Made by a program: the position numbers and the translations under genes | The notes under the pieces: generated by a model | The model's database searches: none | What the model saw: only the letters and a program-made list of their open reading frames with translations | Told to the model about the DNA's origin: nothing | From: an uncultured Collinsella sp. | Lineage (GTDB): Bacteria > Actinomycetota > Coriobacteriia > Coriobacteriales > Coriobacteriaceae | Assembly (NCBI GenBank): GCA_900540845.1 | Contig: UQHS01000011.1 | Location: 20,236-84,235, forward strand | DNA: 64,000 nt | Reading direction: 5' to 3' | In this document: positions 1 through 8,136 of the stretch, piece after piece | How positions within the stretch are numbered: position 1 is the stretch's first letter | Layout: each line of letters starts with the position of its first letter

Positions 1-109
1 GCATAAACAAGAATGAGTAAACGCCAATAAGCAGCGCGCAGACAATCGGCAGACCGACGACCAGCTTAATGCGCTTCTTCATCAGCTCAAGCAGCTCGAG
101 AAGAGTCAT
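1..109 (-). CDS. Wzz/YveK-like chain-length determinant protein, N-terminus only
   Basis: Only the first 36 codons lie in the window; the gene continues past the left edge. The start begins MTLLELLELMKKRIKLV and runs straight into a hydrophobic segment (about residues 18-36). Two short leucine-rich and basic turns followed by a first membrane helix is the usual beginning of Wzz/YveK-type polysaccharide co-polymerases, which set chain length of surface polysaccharides. A GGAGAGG ribosome site lies about 7 bases before the ATG. An AT-rich region with a TACAAT hexamer lies upstream, so it probably has its own promoter. The family call rests on a short stretch and is tentative. Confidence 0.5.
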   Translation of the reverse strand, partial: MTLLELLELMKKRIKLVVGLPIVCALLIGVYSFLFM

Positions 110-246
110 TAACTAACCTCTCCATCCCAAAATGAATCGATTTGCACATTCAGCGAAATATTGTAGCAAACATAAATGAATGCTCGATAGAATCATTGCC
201 ATATCAACCAATATGCAGATATGTAGCTGAGTGTCCTATGTGAGCC
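110..246 (-). promoter_or_regulatory. AT-rich promoter region of the Wzz-like gene
   Basis: This gap is clearly more AT-rich than the surrounding coding DNA. On the minus strand it holds a TACAAT hexamer (about 40 bases before the start codon region) and a good GGAGAGG ribosome site. I find no convincing -35 box. It separates the left-edge gene from the end of the recO transcript. Confidence 0.4.
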
Positions 247-993
247 CTACCGCCCGAGCATGAACTCGAGCGCGCGTAAACGACACTCCAGATGCGTGGC
301 AGCCCACACGTGCGCCAGCCCCAGCAGGCGCGCCGCGGTGTGCACGTCCACGAATGCAGCCAAAAGCTCCGCAAACCGCAGCGAGATAAGGCAGTCAAGC
401 CACCGAACGATGGTGGAATCTACCTGCTCGCAACCGGGGACGCCAGCCGCGCAACTCGCGCACAGCAAGCCGCCGGCCTGAGCGGAGAAATACGTCGGCG
501 CCTCATCGCCACACGCCACACACGAGGAATAATCTGGCCGATACCCCACATGGCTCAAAAGTTTGTAGATGTACGCCGCGACCAGCAAGTCCAGATGCGC
601 GGCGTCCGCGTGCGCGAGCTGCTTCAAAACCGCGGCCGTGATGGGATAGACGAACGGGTCCTCCGCATCCTCATATGTGCACCGCGCGGCGACCTCGGCC
701 ACCGCGCTCGCCGCGGCGAGCAGCTCGTAGCTGGACTGTGCGCCGAGCGGAGCCGCGACGAGCTCCGCCTGAGACACGACATCCAGGCTGCGGCCATGCG
801 CCAAAAGCAAGTCCACCTCGCAGCACAAATCGCACCGCGCCGCCAAACGGCTACCCGGCTTGCGGGCCCCCTTGGCAACGGCGCGAATCTGACGCCCGCT
901 TTGATCGACAAGCGTGAGAATGAGGTCCGTCTCTTTGAGTTTTGTCTTATCGAGCACGATCGCCTTCGTGCGATACGTGCGGCTACCGGCCAT
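247..993 (-). CDS. recO: DNA repair protein RecO
   Basis: 248-residue RecO, the recombination mediator that loads RecA on gapped single-stranded DNA with RecR (RecFOR pathway). The N-terminal OB-fold region (about residues 1-80) opens with YRTKAIVLDKTKLKETD, typical of RecO. A four-cysteine zinc site is visible at Cys158/Cys161 (CVAC) and Cys178/Cys181 (CASC), as in the Gram-positive and actinobacterial form. Length matches the family. It is the last gene of the block that starts with two J-protein genes and includes era just upstream. A long hairpin element (1023-1129) lies between era and recO, so its expression may be partly uncoupled from era. Confidence 0.95.
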   Translation of the reverse strand: MAGSRTYRTKAIVLDKTKLKETDLILTLVDQSGRQIRAVAKGARKPGSRLAARCDLCCEVDLLLAHGRSLDVVSQAELVAAPLGAQSSYELLAAASAVAEVAARCTYEDAEDPFVYPITAAVLKQLAHADAAHLDLLVAAYIYKLLSHVGYRPDYSSCVACGDEAPTYFSAQAGGLLCASCAAGVPGCEQVDSTIVRWLDCLISLRFAELLAAFVDVHTAARLLGLAHVWAATHLECRLRALEFMLGR

Positions 994-1022
994 GGCAACT
1001 CACAACCAGGCTGCCCGCTCCA

Positions 1023-1129
1023 GCGCCTCGACCTATACATCGAATGCGAGTTCCGCACGAGGCGAAGGCCCCGGTGAGGCCTTCGTGCGAGCAGGACTGT
1101 CCGAGCAGGCGATGTATAGGTCGAGGCGC
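1023..1129. repeat. Hairpin element with 20-bp perfect outer arms and conserved core (copy 1)
   Basis: Positions 1023-1042 are perfectly complementary to 1110-1129 (20 bp). The enclosed core holds a second hairpin at 1064-1084 (GAAGGCC ... GGCCTTC). The core from TTCCGCACGAG (1051) to CCGAGC (about 1106) matches the core of the element at 12950-13056, but the outer arms of the two copies are unrelated. It sits between era and recO. Its orientation relative to transcription is opposite to that of the other copy, which argues for a mobile repeat rather than a fixed cis-regulator. Confidence 0.75.
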
Positions 1130-1142
1130 CCCAAAGGAGCTG

Positions 1143-2165
1143 CTACTCGTCATCGGCCGCATACCCAAAGCGACGAATCTCGCGGGCATCCTCACGCCAA
1201 TGCGACTTGACCTTGACGTCGAGGCCCAAAAACACGCGGCAGCCAAACATGCGCTCAAGGTCGCGGCGGGCCTCGATACCGATGCGCTTGATCATCTCGC
1301 CACCCTTGCCCACAATGATGCCCTTCTGGCCCTCGCGCTCCACATATACCGTGGCATGCAGGCGCAGCAGGTCGCGCTTGGGGCGCTCGAACTCATCGCA
1401 CAACACGCCCACGGCGTGGGGAATCTCCTCGCGCGTATGCAGCAGCACCTTTTCGCGCACGAACTCGGCCACCAAAACCTCGTCCTCCTCATCGGTGCCC
1501 ATGCCCTCGGGGAACCAGCGCGGGCCCTCGGGCAGGTAATTGGCAACCACATCGACAAAGGCCTCGACATTGAAGCCCTCAGTAGAAGAGACGACGATCT
1601 CGTCGTCAAAATTTACGAGCGCGCGGGCAGCCTCAATTTGCTTGAGCATCTGCTCGGGGCTCGCCAGATCGGCCTTGGTAAGCACGAGGACCTTGGGTGC
1701 CTTCGCCGCTGCGACACGCTCGGCGACCCAAGCGTCACCGCGGCCGATAGGCGCACTGGCATCGATGACGAAAGCGATCACGTCAACGTCTGCTAGCTCG
1801 CCGAGAGCGCTCTTGTTGAGCTCGGAGCCAAGGCCGTCCTTCGGCTTGTGGATACCGGGGGTGTCCACGATGACGAGCTGGCAATTGTCGCGATTTACCA
1901 CCGCGCGCAGGCGACGGCGCGTGGTTTGGGCAACCGGAGAGGTGATGGCGACCTTCTCGCCATAGCAGGCGTTGAGCAGGGTCGACTTTCCTGCATTAGG
2001 GCGACCCACCAGCGCAACGAATCCAGAACGGAAGCCCTCGGGCACGTCGGCGCAGAGCGCAGAGGGCTGCAGGCCGCCCGAGAGCTCACCGGATTCGAGC
2101 ATTGCGTCGAGCTCGTCGTCGGACAGGTCATCAAACGGGTCGAAGTCGATCATGTCGTTGGTCAT
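1143..2165 (-). CDS. era: GTPase Era
   Basis: 340-residue Era, a GTPase that binds the 3' end of 16S rRNA in 30S subunit assembly. G1 is GRPNAGKS (about 54-61), G3 is DTPG (101-104), G4 is the variant TKAD, and the C-terminal KH domain carries the loop GKGG. The start is the ATG at 2165, preceded by AAAGGAGAG; a GTG 18 bases further up would place the ribosome site inside the gene. The roughly 45-residue acidic N-terminal extension before the G domain is absent from the E. coli protein. Neighbours (ybeY, dgkA, recO) are those usual for era in Gram-positive genomes. Confidence 0.95.
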   Translation of the reverse strand: MTNDMIDFDPFDDLSDDELDAMLESGELSGGLQPSALCADVPEGFRSGFVALVGRPNAGKSTLLNACYGEKVAITSPVAQTTRRRLRAVVNRDNCQLVIVDTPGIHKPKDGLGSELNKSALGELADVDVIAFVIDASAPIGRGDAWVAERVAAAKAPKVLVLTKADLASPEQMLKQIEAARALVNFDDEIVVSSTEGFNVEAFVDVVANYLPEGPRWFPEGMGTDEEDEVLVAEFVREKVLLHTREEIPHAVGVLCDEFERPKRDLLRLHATVYVEREGQKGIIVGKGGEMIKRIGIEARRDLERMFGCRVFLGLDVKVKSHWREDAREIRRFGYAADDE

Positions 2166-2309
2166 GTTCTCTCCTTTATTCACGGAGCAAATCAGCGATC
2201 AATCCAAGGGGGCGTGCCACTCGCCACGACCGCCCACGGCGACCGGCCCCAAGCCGCGCCATAGGCGCCAAGGGCAAACGGCGCGCCGGCACCGGGGCAA
2301 GCAGCGCCT

Positions 2310-2699
2310 CTAGTGCCAGGAACCCACGAAGCCAAACGCGTGGGCGAACACGAGAATGCCCACGATGGCGGCGGTGATGGACAAGACGTACACACTGGCA
2401 GCGGCGATGTCCTTCGCCCGTTTGGCCAACGGGTGCAGCTCTTGCGTCGCCAGGTCGACGATAGCCTCCATGGCGGTGTTGCACAGCTCGGCGAAAATCA
2501 CCAACCCGATACAAATCACGATGAGGGCCCAGCTGATGAGCTCAAGGTCGGCCAGAAAACCCGCGATGACCGTCAAGATGCCCGCGACGAGCATGACCTT
2601 GATGTTTCGCTCCGTCTTAACGGCCGTGACAAACCCCTCGATCGCGTAGCCAAACGAGCGGATGAAGGACGGATGATCCTTGTTTGAACCCGGAATCAT
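2310..2699 (-). CDS. dgkA: Diacylglycerol/undecaprenol kinase family protein
   Basis: 129-residue integral membrane kinase of the DgkA family. In Gram-positive relatives this enzyme phosphorylates undecaprenol to recycle the lipid carrier for cell-wall synthesis, rather than diacylglycerol. The diagnostic motif is ELCNTAMEA (about residues 70-78), followed by LATQELHPLAKRAKD, which carries the Lys/Asp of the active site. Three hydrophobic segments are visible (about 38-52, 55-70, 100-122). It lies between ybeY and era, a common arrangement. Substrate is inferred from family and context. Confidence 0.92.
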   Translation of the reverse strand: MIPGSNKDHPSFIRSFGYAIEGFVTAVKTERNIKVMLVAGILTVIAGFLADLELISWALIVICIGLVIFAELCNTAMEAIVDLATQELHPLAKRAKDIAAASVYVLSITAAIVGILVFAHAFGFVGSWH

Positions 2700-2708
2700 G
2701 ACGGTCTC

Positions 2709-3218
2709 CTAATCGTGGGCGTGATTGGTGATGGGGCCAACCGTGACCGAGAGCGGGTCGTCCCCGCGCAGCAGCGCGAGCTCTCGAAGCAGCGCATCTT
2801 CACGCGCTTCCATCACTTCGGCTTCTTCGTCTTGAATATGGTCGTACCCCAGCAGGTGCAGCAGCCCGTGCACGTACATGAGCCGGCACTCATCTGCGGG
2901 GCTGTTGCCAAAGTCGGGGGCCTGGCGGGCAATCACCTCGGGCGCGAGAATGATGTCGCCGAGCTCCACCATGACGTCGCTGGGAATATCCTCATCAAAC
3001 GGCGAGTCGCACTCAAAAGAAAGGACATCGGTGGTTCGGTCGATGCCGCGCCACTCGCGGTTGAGGTCGTGCATTTCGTCCTCATCGACCCACGACAGCG
3101 ATATCTCGACCTCGCGCTCGACGCCCTCGGCGGCAAGCACGTGAGTTGCGATCGCGTTGAGCTCGTCCTCGTCAAGAAGCGTGGAAAGCCCCGCGTCGTT
3201 ACTCATCAGAATGGCCAT
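2709..3218 (-). CDS. ybeY: Endoribonuclease YbeY
   Basis: 169-residue single-strand endoribonuclease for 16S rRNA 3'-end maturation and ribosome quality control. The zinc site HGLLHLLGYDH is intact near the C-terminus. The start chosen is ATG 3218, 5 bases after AAAGGAGG; longer in-frame starts run back into phoH with a low-complexity Arg/Pro-rich stretch and are not credible. It overlaps the end of phoH by 20 bases, so the two are translationally coupled, as in many bacteria. Confidence 0.95.
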   Translation of the reverse strand: MAILMSNDAGLSTLLDEDELNAIATHVLAAEGVEREVEISLSWVDEDEMHDLNREWRGIDRTTDVLSFECDSPFDEDIPSDVMVELGDIILAPEVIARQAPDFGNSPADECRLMYVHGLLHLLGYDHIQDEEAEVMEAREDALLRELALLRGDDPLSVTVGPITNHAHD

Positions 3219-4239
3219 GACGGCCTCCTTTCGATTGAGCGGCCGCATCGCGGCGGGCACCGGGTCGCGCCGCCTCATACGCATCATACGCCTCGACGAT
3301 TTTACCCACCAGCCGGTGACGGACCACGTCGGCGCGGGCGAGCTCGATCTGTGCGATGCCCTCAACCCCCACAAGCGCCTGCGTCGCCTCGAGCAAGCCG
3401 TTGCGCTTGCCCGGAAGGTCTCGCTGCGTGGCGTCGCCGGTGATGACGAACGTCGAGTTGAAGCCCAAGCGCGTCAGGAACATCTTCATCTGCTCGGGCG
3501 TGGTGTTTTGTGCCTCGTCCAAGATGACGAAAGCATCGTTTAGGGTGCGGCCGCGCATGTAGGCGAGCGGCGCGATCTCAACGACACCGCGCTGCACGAG
3601 CTCATGCGCACGCTCGGCATCCATCATGTCGAACAGCGCGTCGTACAGCGGGCGGACATACGGGTCGACCTTCTCCTCGAGCGTCCCCGGAAGAAACCCG
3701 AGGTTCTCCCCCGCCTCGACCACGGGGCGCGTCAGCACGATGCGACCGACGTCATGACTCTGCAGCGCCGCGACCGCCATCGCCATGGCGAGGTAGGTCT
3801 TGCCGGTGCCCGCGGGACCGGTGCAAAACGTCACGGTATGCTCGCGGATGGCGTCGACGTAGCGCTGCTGGCCGGCCGTTTTGGGGCGAATGATCTTGCC
3901 GCGATAGCTCAGCAGGACCTCATTGCGAGGGCCCGCGCAAGGCGCCGCATCCTCCACAAGGGCGTCGATAGAGCGCTCGACGTCGTCGACGGTGAGGTTC
4001 ACGCCCGTGGACGCCACCTCGATGACGTGGGTAAACAGACGGACGAGCACATCGACATCGCGCGTTGCCCCAGCGCACGTGAGCGTGGATCCGCGCAGGG
4101 TCACGCTTGCCTGCAGCCTTTGCTCGGCAACGCGAAGCAGGGCGTCGCACGGCCCGGCGACCAACGCGGGATCGACCTGCGCGGGAATGGAGAGGCGCAC
4201 CTGGGCTTCCGGCGCCTTGGAACGCACTGCCGCCATCAC
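3199..4239 (-). CDS. phoH: PhoH family protein (PhoH-like ATPase)
   Basis: 346-residue PhoH/YbeZ-type ATPase. Walker A is GPAGTGKT (141-148), Walker B is FVILDEAQN, and a SRTxR-like region with the GDATQRDLPG motif follows. It is the usual partner of YbeY in rRNA processing; the two genes overlap here. The start is a GTG at 4239 directly followed by an ATG at 4236; both lie inside the last codons of mtaB, with GAGG 10-13 bases upstream, so coupled translation is likely. The N-terminal domain (about 1-110) is the poorly conserved part. Confidence 0.93.
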   Translation of the reverse strand: MMAAVRSKAPEAQVRLSIPAQVDPALVAGPCDALLRVAEQRLQASVTLRGSTLTCAGATRDVDVLVRLFTHVIEVASTGVNLTVDDVERSIDALVEDAAPCAGPRNEVLLSYRGKIIRPKTAGQQRYVDAIREHTVTFCTGPAGTGKTYLAMAMAVAALQSHDVGRIVLTRPVVEAGENLGFLPGTLEEKVDPYVRPLYDALFDMMDAERAHELVQRGVVEIAPLAYMRGRTLNDAFVILDEAQNTTPEQMKMFLTRLGFNSTFVITGDATQRDLPGKRNGLLEATQALVGVEGIAQIELARADVVRHRLVGKIVEAYDAYEAARPGARRDAAAQSKGGRHGHSDE

Positions 4240-5531
4240 AAACGACCAACCTCAGGCTGCGCGGGGACAGCGTGCAGCATGCCGCGCTCATCGATGCTCT
4301 CGATGAGCGCGGGCAGAAGCGAACCCGCCTGCGCGCACTCGAGCCCGTCGACGACGACGCGATGGAAGCTGCCGAGCGTTCCCCTGTTGCCGTACTCGAG
4401 AACGGCCGTCTCGACCGACCCCACGCGCCGCTTCGCGTCCGCATACGACGTGCGCTCCGCGACCTCGCGCAGCACGCGCGCACGCTGCGCCATGACCTCG
4501 GGCTCCACTTGATGGTCTGCCGTCGCGGCGGGCGTACCGGGACGCGCGCTGTACCGAAAGACGTGCATCCTGGAAAATCCCACGCGCTCACACAGAGCGA
4601 GCGTCTGCTCGAATTCTTCGTCGGTCTCGCCGGGGAAGCCTGCGATGATGTCGCAGGAGATGGCGACCTCCGGGAGCTTTGCGCGCACGCGACCAACCAT
4701 CGCCTCGTACTCCTCGGCGGTATAAGGGCGATTCATGCGCTTGAGCGTCGCCGTGCAGCCGGACTGCAGGGGCAGATGCAAGAACGGAGCAACCCGGGAG
4801 CCGCCGGCCACCATGGCGTCAACGAGGCGCTCATCGATATCCATGGGCTCCAGAGATGAGAGCCTAACCTGCGGGATGGACGTCTCGCGCAGGATGATGG
4901 AGAGCAGCTCGTCAATCTCGACATGCGCGTCATCTTGGTCCACGCCGTCGTATGCGCCGAGGTTGACGCCCGTGAGAACAACCTCCGGGATGCCGGCGCG
5001 CTCGGCCAGGCGCACCTGCTCCAGCACGGACGCGACCGGAACGGAGCGCTCAGGACCGCGGGCCTTCCACACGATGCAGTACGAGCAGCGGTTGTTGCAG
5101 CCGTCTTGAACCTTGATGCCCAGGCGGGAACGGCCGAGGAGCTCCGCGAGGTCGTGGGAGCCCTCGTGCATGGCGATCCCGTGCGCGGGCATCCCCACGG
5201 CGCGAGCAGCCGTGCGGGCGACATCGACCTTGGAAGGCTCCGCGATGACGCGGGACGACAGGTCGGTGAGCTCGTTGGCATGCAGATTCACCACGCAGCC
5301 GGTGACCACGACAAGGGGCTCGCGCGGCTGCGCCAAGGCATGTCTGACGGCCTTGCGCGTCTTGGCCTCAGCCTCGCCCGTCACCGCGCAGGTGTTGATG
5401 ACGATGAGGTCGGCCTCGTCCTGCTCGACCAGGGCAAAGCCGACCTCCAAAAGATCGGAGGTGATGCGATCGGATTCGACACGGTTTACCCTGCACCCGA
5501 GATTCACAACGCAAGCGAAAGGTCGCGACAT
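4236..5531 (-). CDS. mtaB: tRNA (N6-threonylcarbamoyladenosine(37)-C2)-methylthiotransferase MtaB
   Basis: 431-residue radical-SAM methylthiotransferase that turns t6A37 into ms2t6A37 in ANN-decoding tRNAs. The N-terminal UPF0004 domain has three cluster cysteines (Cys13, Cys48, Cys79); the radical-SAM motif is CNNRCSYC (Cys145, 149, 152), the spacing of MtaB/MiaB. The C-terminal part resembles a TRAM domain. Neighbours are dnaJ upstream (13 bases) and phoH downstream (overlapping), the usual Gram-positive arrangement. MtaB is favoured over MiaB from length, this order and lack of an N-terminal extension. Confidence 0.92.
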   Translation of the reverse strand: MSRPFACVVNLGCRVNRVESDRITSDLLEVGFALVEQDEADLIVINTCAVTGEAEAKTRKAVRHALAQPREPLVVVTGCVVNLHANELTDLSSRVIAEPSKVDVARTAARAVGMPAHGIAMHEGSHDLAELLGRSRLGIKVQDGCNNRCSYCIVWKARGPERSVPVASVLEQVRLAERAGIPEVVLTGVNLGAYDGVDQDDAHVEIDELLSIILRETSIPQVRLSSLEPMDIDERLVDAMVAGGSRVAPFLHLPLQSGCTATLKRMNRPYTAEEYEAMVGRVRAKLPEVAISCDIIAGFPGETDEEFEQTLALCERVGFSRMHVFRYSARPGTPAATADHQVEPEVMAQRARVLREVAERTSYADAKRRVGSVETAVLEYGNRGTLGSFHRVVVDGLECAQAGSLLPALIESIDERGMLHAVPAQPEVGRL

Positions 5532-5543
5532 GTGTGTTCCGTC

Positions 5544-6701
5544 CTAGTCGAGAATGTCATCGATGGCGTCGCGGATGCGATCGCCCATGGTGCGCTTCTT
5601 TTCCGGTGCGGCGTCTTCGCCCGCAGCCTCCGCATAACGCTCGAGCGCCTCGCGCGCCTCGGCGTTGAGTTTGGTGGGGACGTCGACGATGACGCGTGCG
5701 ACGAAGCGACCGCGTGCACCGCCGCCACCCAGGCGCGGCATGCCGTGGCCCTCCGCAAACACCATGCTGCCGTACTGGGTGCCGGCGGGAATCTCAAGCT
5801 CGAACTCCTCGTCGGGCAAGATGCCCTCGACTTCGATGGTGCAGCCCAGCGCCGCCTCGGCGATGCCGATGTGGACCTCGCTCACCAGGTCGTCGCCATG
5901 GCGTTCAAAACGGTCGTGCGCCTCGACTTGAATCGTGACGATGAGATCGCCCGACGCGGCTCCGCGATAGCCGGCCTCGCCGCAGTCGCGCAGGCGCAAC
6001 TGGCGACCGGTTGCGACACCTGCCGGAACCTCGACATCCAAGCGCTCGTGCGTGCGGGCGCGGCCCTCGCCGTGGCAATGGGGGCACGGATGATCGATGA
6101 CGGTGCCCTCGCCGTTGCAGTCGGGGCAAGGGGCGCTCGACTGCATCTGGCCAAAGACCGTGCGCTGGACCGTGGTCACGTATCCCGTGCCTCCGCAGCG
6201 CGAACAGGTGACCTCCTGCCCATCGTCCTTGCGACCGGTGCCATCGCAGTCCTCACAGGGAGCGAGACGGTCGTAAGAGATCGTCTTTTTGCACCCCTGG
6301 GCCGCCTCCTCTAGGGAAACGGAGAGCGAGATGGCCATATCCCTGCCCGCGCGGCGGCGTGCGCGATCGCGAGAGCTGCCACCCGACGCAGCTCCGCCGC
6401 CGAAGAACGATGAGAAGATGTCGTCGACGCCCATGCCCCCGAAGATATCGGAGAAATCGACATAGCCCGAACCGGGCATGCCGTCCACGGTGCCGTACCG
6501 GTCGTACATGGAGCGCTTCTGCTCGTCGGACAAGACCGAGTAGGCCTCGTTGAGCTCAGCGAACTGCTCGTTTGCATCGGGAGCGTCATTGCGGTCGGGG
6601 TGTAGTTTGATCGCCTTCTTACGGAACGCTCGCTTAATCTGATCTGCTGTGGCGTCGCGCTCGACGCCCAAAACCTCGTAGTAATCCCTCTTGTCGGCCA
6701 C
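5544..6701 (-). CDS. dnaJ: Chaperone protein DnaJ
   Basis: 385-residue type I J-protein, the DnaK co-chaperone. The J domain has HPD at 34-36, followed by a Gly/Phe/Ser-rich linker. The zinc region holds four CxxCxGxG repeats (CEDCDGTG, CSRCGGTG, CPDCNGEG, CPHCHGEG). Both C-terminal substrate-binding domains are present, giving full length. It is co-directional with a second, membrane-anchored J-protein 66 bases upstream and mtaB 12 bases downstream. No hrcA or grpE is nearby. Confidence 0.95.
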   Translation of the reverse strand: MADKRDYYEVLGVERDATADQIKRAFRKKAIKLHPDRNDAPDANEQFAELNEAYSVLSDEQKRSMYDRYGTVDGMPGSGYVDFSDIFGGMGVDDIFSSFFGGGAASGGSSRDRARRRAGRDMAISLSVSLEEAAQGCKKTISYDRLAPCEDCDGTGRKDDGQEVTCSRCGGTGYVTTVQRTVFGQMQSSAPCPDCNGEGTVIDHPCPHCHGEGRARTHERLDVEVPAGVATGRQLRLRDCGEAGYRGAASGDLIVTIQVEAHDRFERHGDDLVSEVHIGIAEAALGCTIEVEGILPDEEFELEIPAGTQYGSMVFAEGHGMPRLGGGGARGRFVARVIVDVPTKLNAEAREALERYAEAAGEDAAPEKKRTMGDRIRDAIDDILD

Positions 6702-6767
6702 GATGTGGACCCTCCCCCAACACGTTCTTGGTTAACCGAATAGTTCTACCCAAACTTCGGTCGTTTA

Positions 6768-7877
6768 TCACAGCATGAACGGCGCTAAAAAGATCGCCTG
6801 CGTACACGATGAGAAGCTCACCGAGATGAGAGCGAACAACAGGCCGTTCGAGGCACCACTTGCCAGCATCTGCAGGCCGCGCTTCCACCACAGGCCGCTG
6901 CGGTGCAGCACGTCGTCGCTGACGATCATCACGATGCCGGCGATAAGCGGCATGAGCGTGAGCATGAGGAACATGGAGAACGTCCCGGAAAACGCTGAAA
7001 GAACCAAAAACGGCAGCACCAGGCCGACGAGGTAGAAGCCCGTGCGCGCACGGCCATCCAGGCGCTCGGCCGCGACATGGGCCCGCCCGACCAGATCGCC
7101 CGTCTCGCCGCCGTTGGTGCCGGCGTTGCCGCGGCCCTTCATGCGGACGAGATCCCCGTCGTGGATCCCCGCGGGGAACTCGACCACGGCCTCGGCCTGA
7201 ACGCGCGTGCGGCCCTCGCCGCCGCACACGGGGCACGGATCTGCGACAACCTTGCCCGAGCCTCCGCACTCGGGGCACACCATGCGCGCCTGACCCATGC
7301 CGAACATGCCGAGGTCAACCGCTATGTGGCCCGTACCGCCGCAGGTCGGGCACGCGCGATGGTGCTCGGACGCAACGGAGCCCGAACCGTGGCAGTTGTC
7401 GCACGCCTCGTAGCGCGGGTACTTGACGCCCACGCGGGCGCCGTCTTTTGCCTGCTCGCGCGAGAGCTTAACCTCGACCACGACGTCAGCGCCCATGGAA
7501 GGGTTATAGGCCGAGGCACCGCGCCTGCGCTGGGCGCCAAAGCCGCCCATGCCCCCAAAGGGGAAGCCGAAGCCCCCGGAACCGCCGAAATCGGTATATC
7601 CGCCGGGGTAGCCGCCCGCCGCGGGCGAGCTCCCTGCCGCCCCGGCAAACGGGTTGCCCGAGCGCATCGAGTCATACCGGGCACGCTTCTGCTCGTCGGA
7701 CAAAACCGCATAGGCCTCCGACACCTCTTTGAAGCGCTCCTCGGCATCGGGCTCTTTATTCACATCGGGGTGGAGCTTACGGGCTTTCTGCTGAAACGCC
7801 TTTTGAATCTCCTTGGCGGTGGCGTCCTTCTCGACGCCGAGAATTGCGTAGTAGTCCTTATCGTTCATTCCTGCCAT
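6768..7877 (-). CDS. Membrane-anchored J-protein with zinc-finger domain
   Basis: 369 residues. The first 270 look like type I DnaJ: J domain with HPD at 36-38, a Gly/Phe-rich linker (about 75-115), and four CxxCxGxG repeats (CDNCHGSG, CPTCGGTG, CPECGGSG, CPVCGGEG). Where DnaJ would continue into the second substrate-binding domain and dimerisation arm, this protein has three strongly hydrophobic segments (about 281-300, 301-321 and 345-369), with only the short stretch GRGNAGTNGGETGDL of the first C-terminal domain before them. It would place a J domain at the membrane. Two possible ATG starts (7877, 7868) differ by three residues. It heads the block with dnaJ and mtaB. Confidence 0.85.
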   Translation of the reverse strand: MAGMNDKDYYAILGVEKDATAKEIQKAFQQKARKLHPDVNKEPDAEERFKEVSEAYAVLSDEQKRARYDSMRSGNPFAGAAGSSPAAGGYPGGYTDFGGSGGFGFPFGGMGGFGAQRRRGASAYNPSMGADVVVEVKLSREQAKDGARVGVKYPRYEACDNCHGSGSVASEHHRACPTCGGTGHIAVDLGMFGMGQARMVCPECGGSGKVVADPCPVCGGEGRTRVQAEAVVEFPAGIHDGDLVRMKGRGNAGTNGGETGDLVGRAHVAAERLDGRARTGFYLVGLVLPFLVLSAFSGTFSMFLMLTLMPLIAGIVMIVSDDVLHRSGLWWKRGLQMLASGASNGLLFALISVSFSSCTQAIFLAPFML

Positions 7878-8003
7878 GTGGCAAAAACTCCCCTGCTCAT
7901 GGGTTACATACAGTGGGAGTCATTATATCCCGTGCCTCGCGCGCCTGTGAGGGGTGCGCGCCAAACGCCAGGGTATCCCCACGGTTGAGCGGCGTCGCGA
8001 TGC

Positions 8004-8110
8004 GGCAATCCGGGGACGGGTACAACATTACACATACCAGGCAAGGGCGCCCCGCGTGTGCGGAGCGCCCCCGTATTCATGTGTAATGTTGCACCCGTCC
8101 CCGGATTGCC
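8004..8110. repeat. Dispersed palindrome (TGTGTAAT...GTCCCCGGATTGC family), intergenic copy
   Basis: Arms at 8004-8035 and 8079-8110 are complementary over 32 bases with a single mismatch. The spacer contains a GC-rich hairpin (GGGCGC ... GCGCCC). The core words, a TGTGTAAT-type end and GCACCCGTCCCC, recur at 9076, 19646, 34450 and 36175 in this window. It lies between the dCMP deaminase gene and the J-protein gene and may act as a terminator for the former. Confidence 0.8.
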
Positions 8111-8136
8111 CCCCGAATTAGGCAAGGGAGCGTGGG

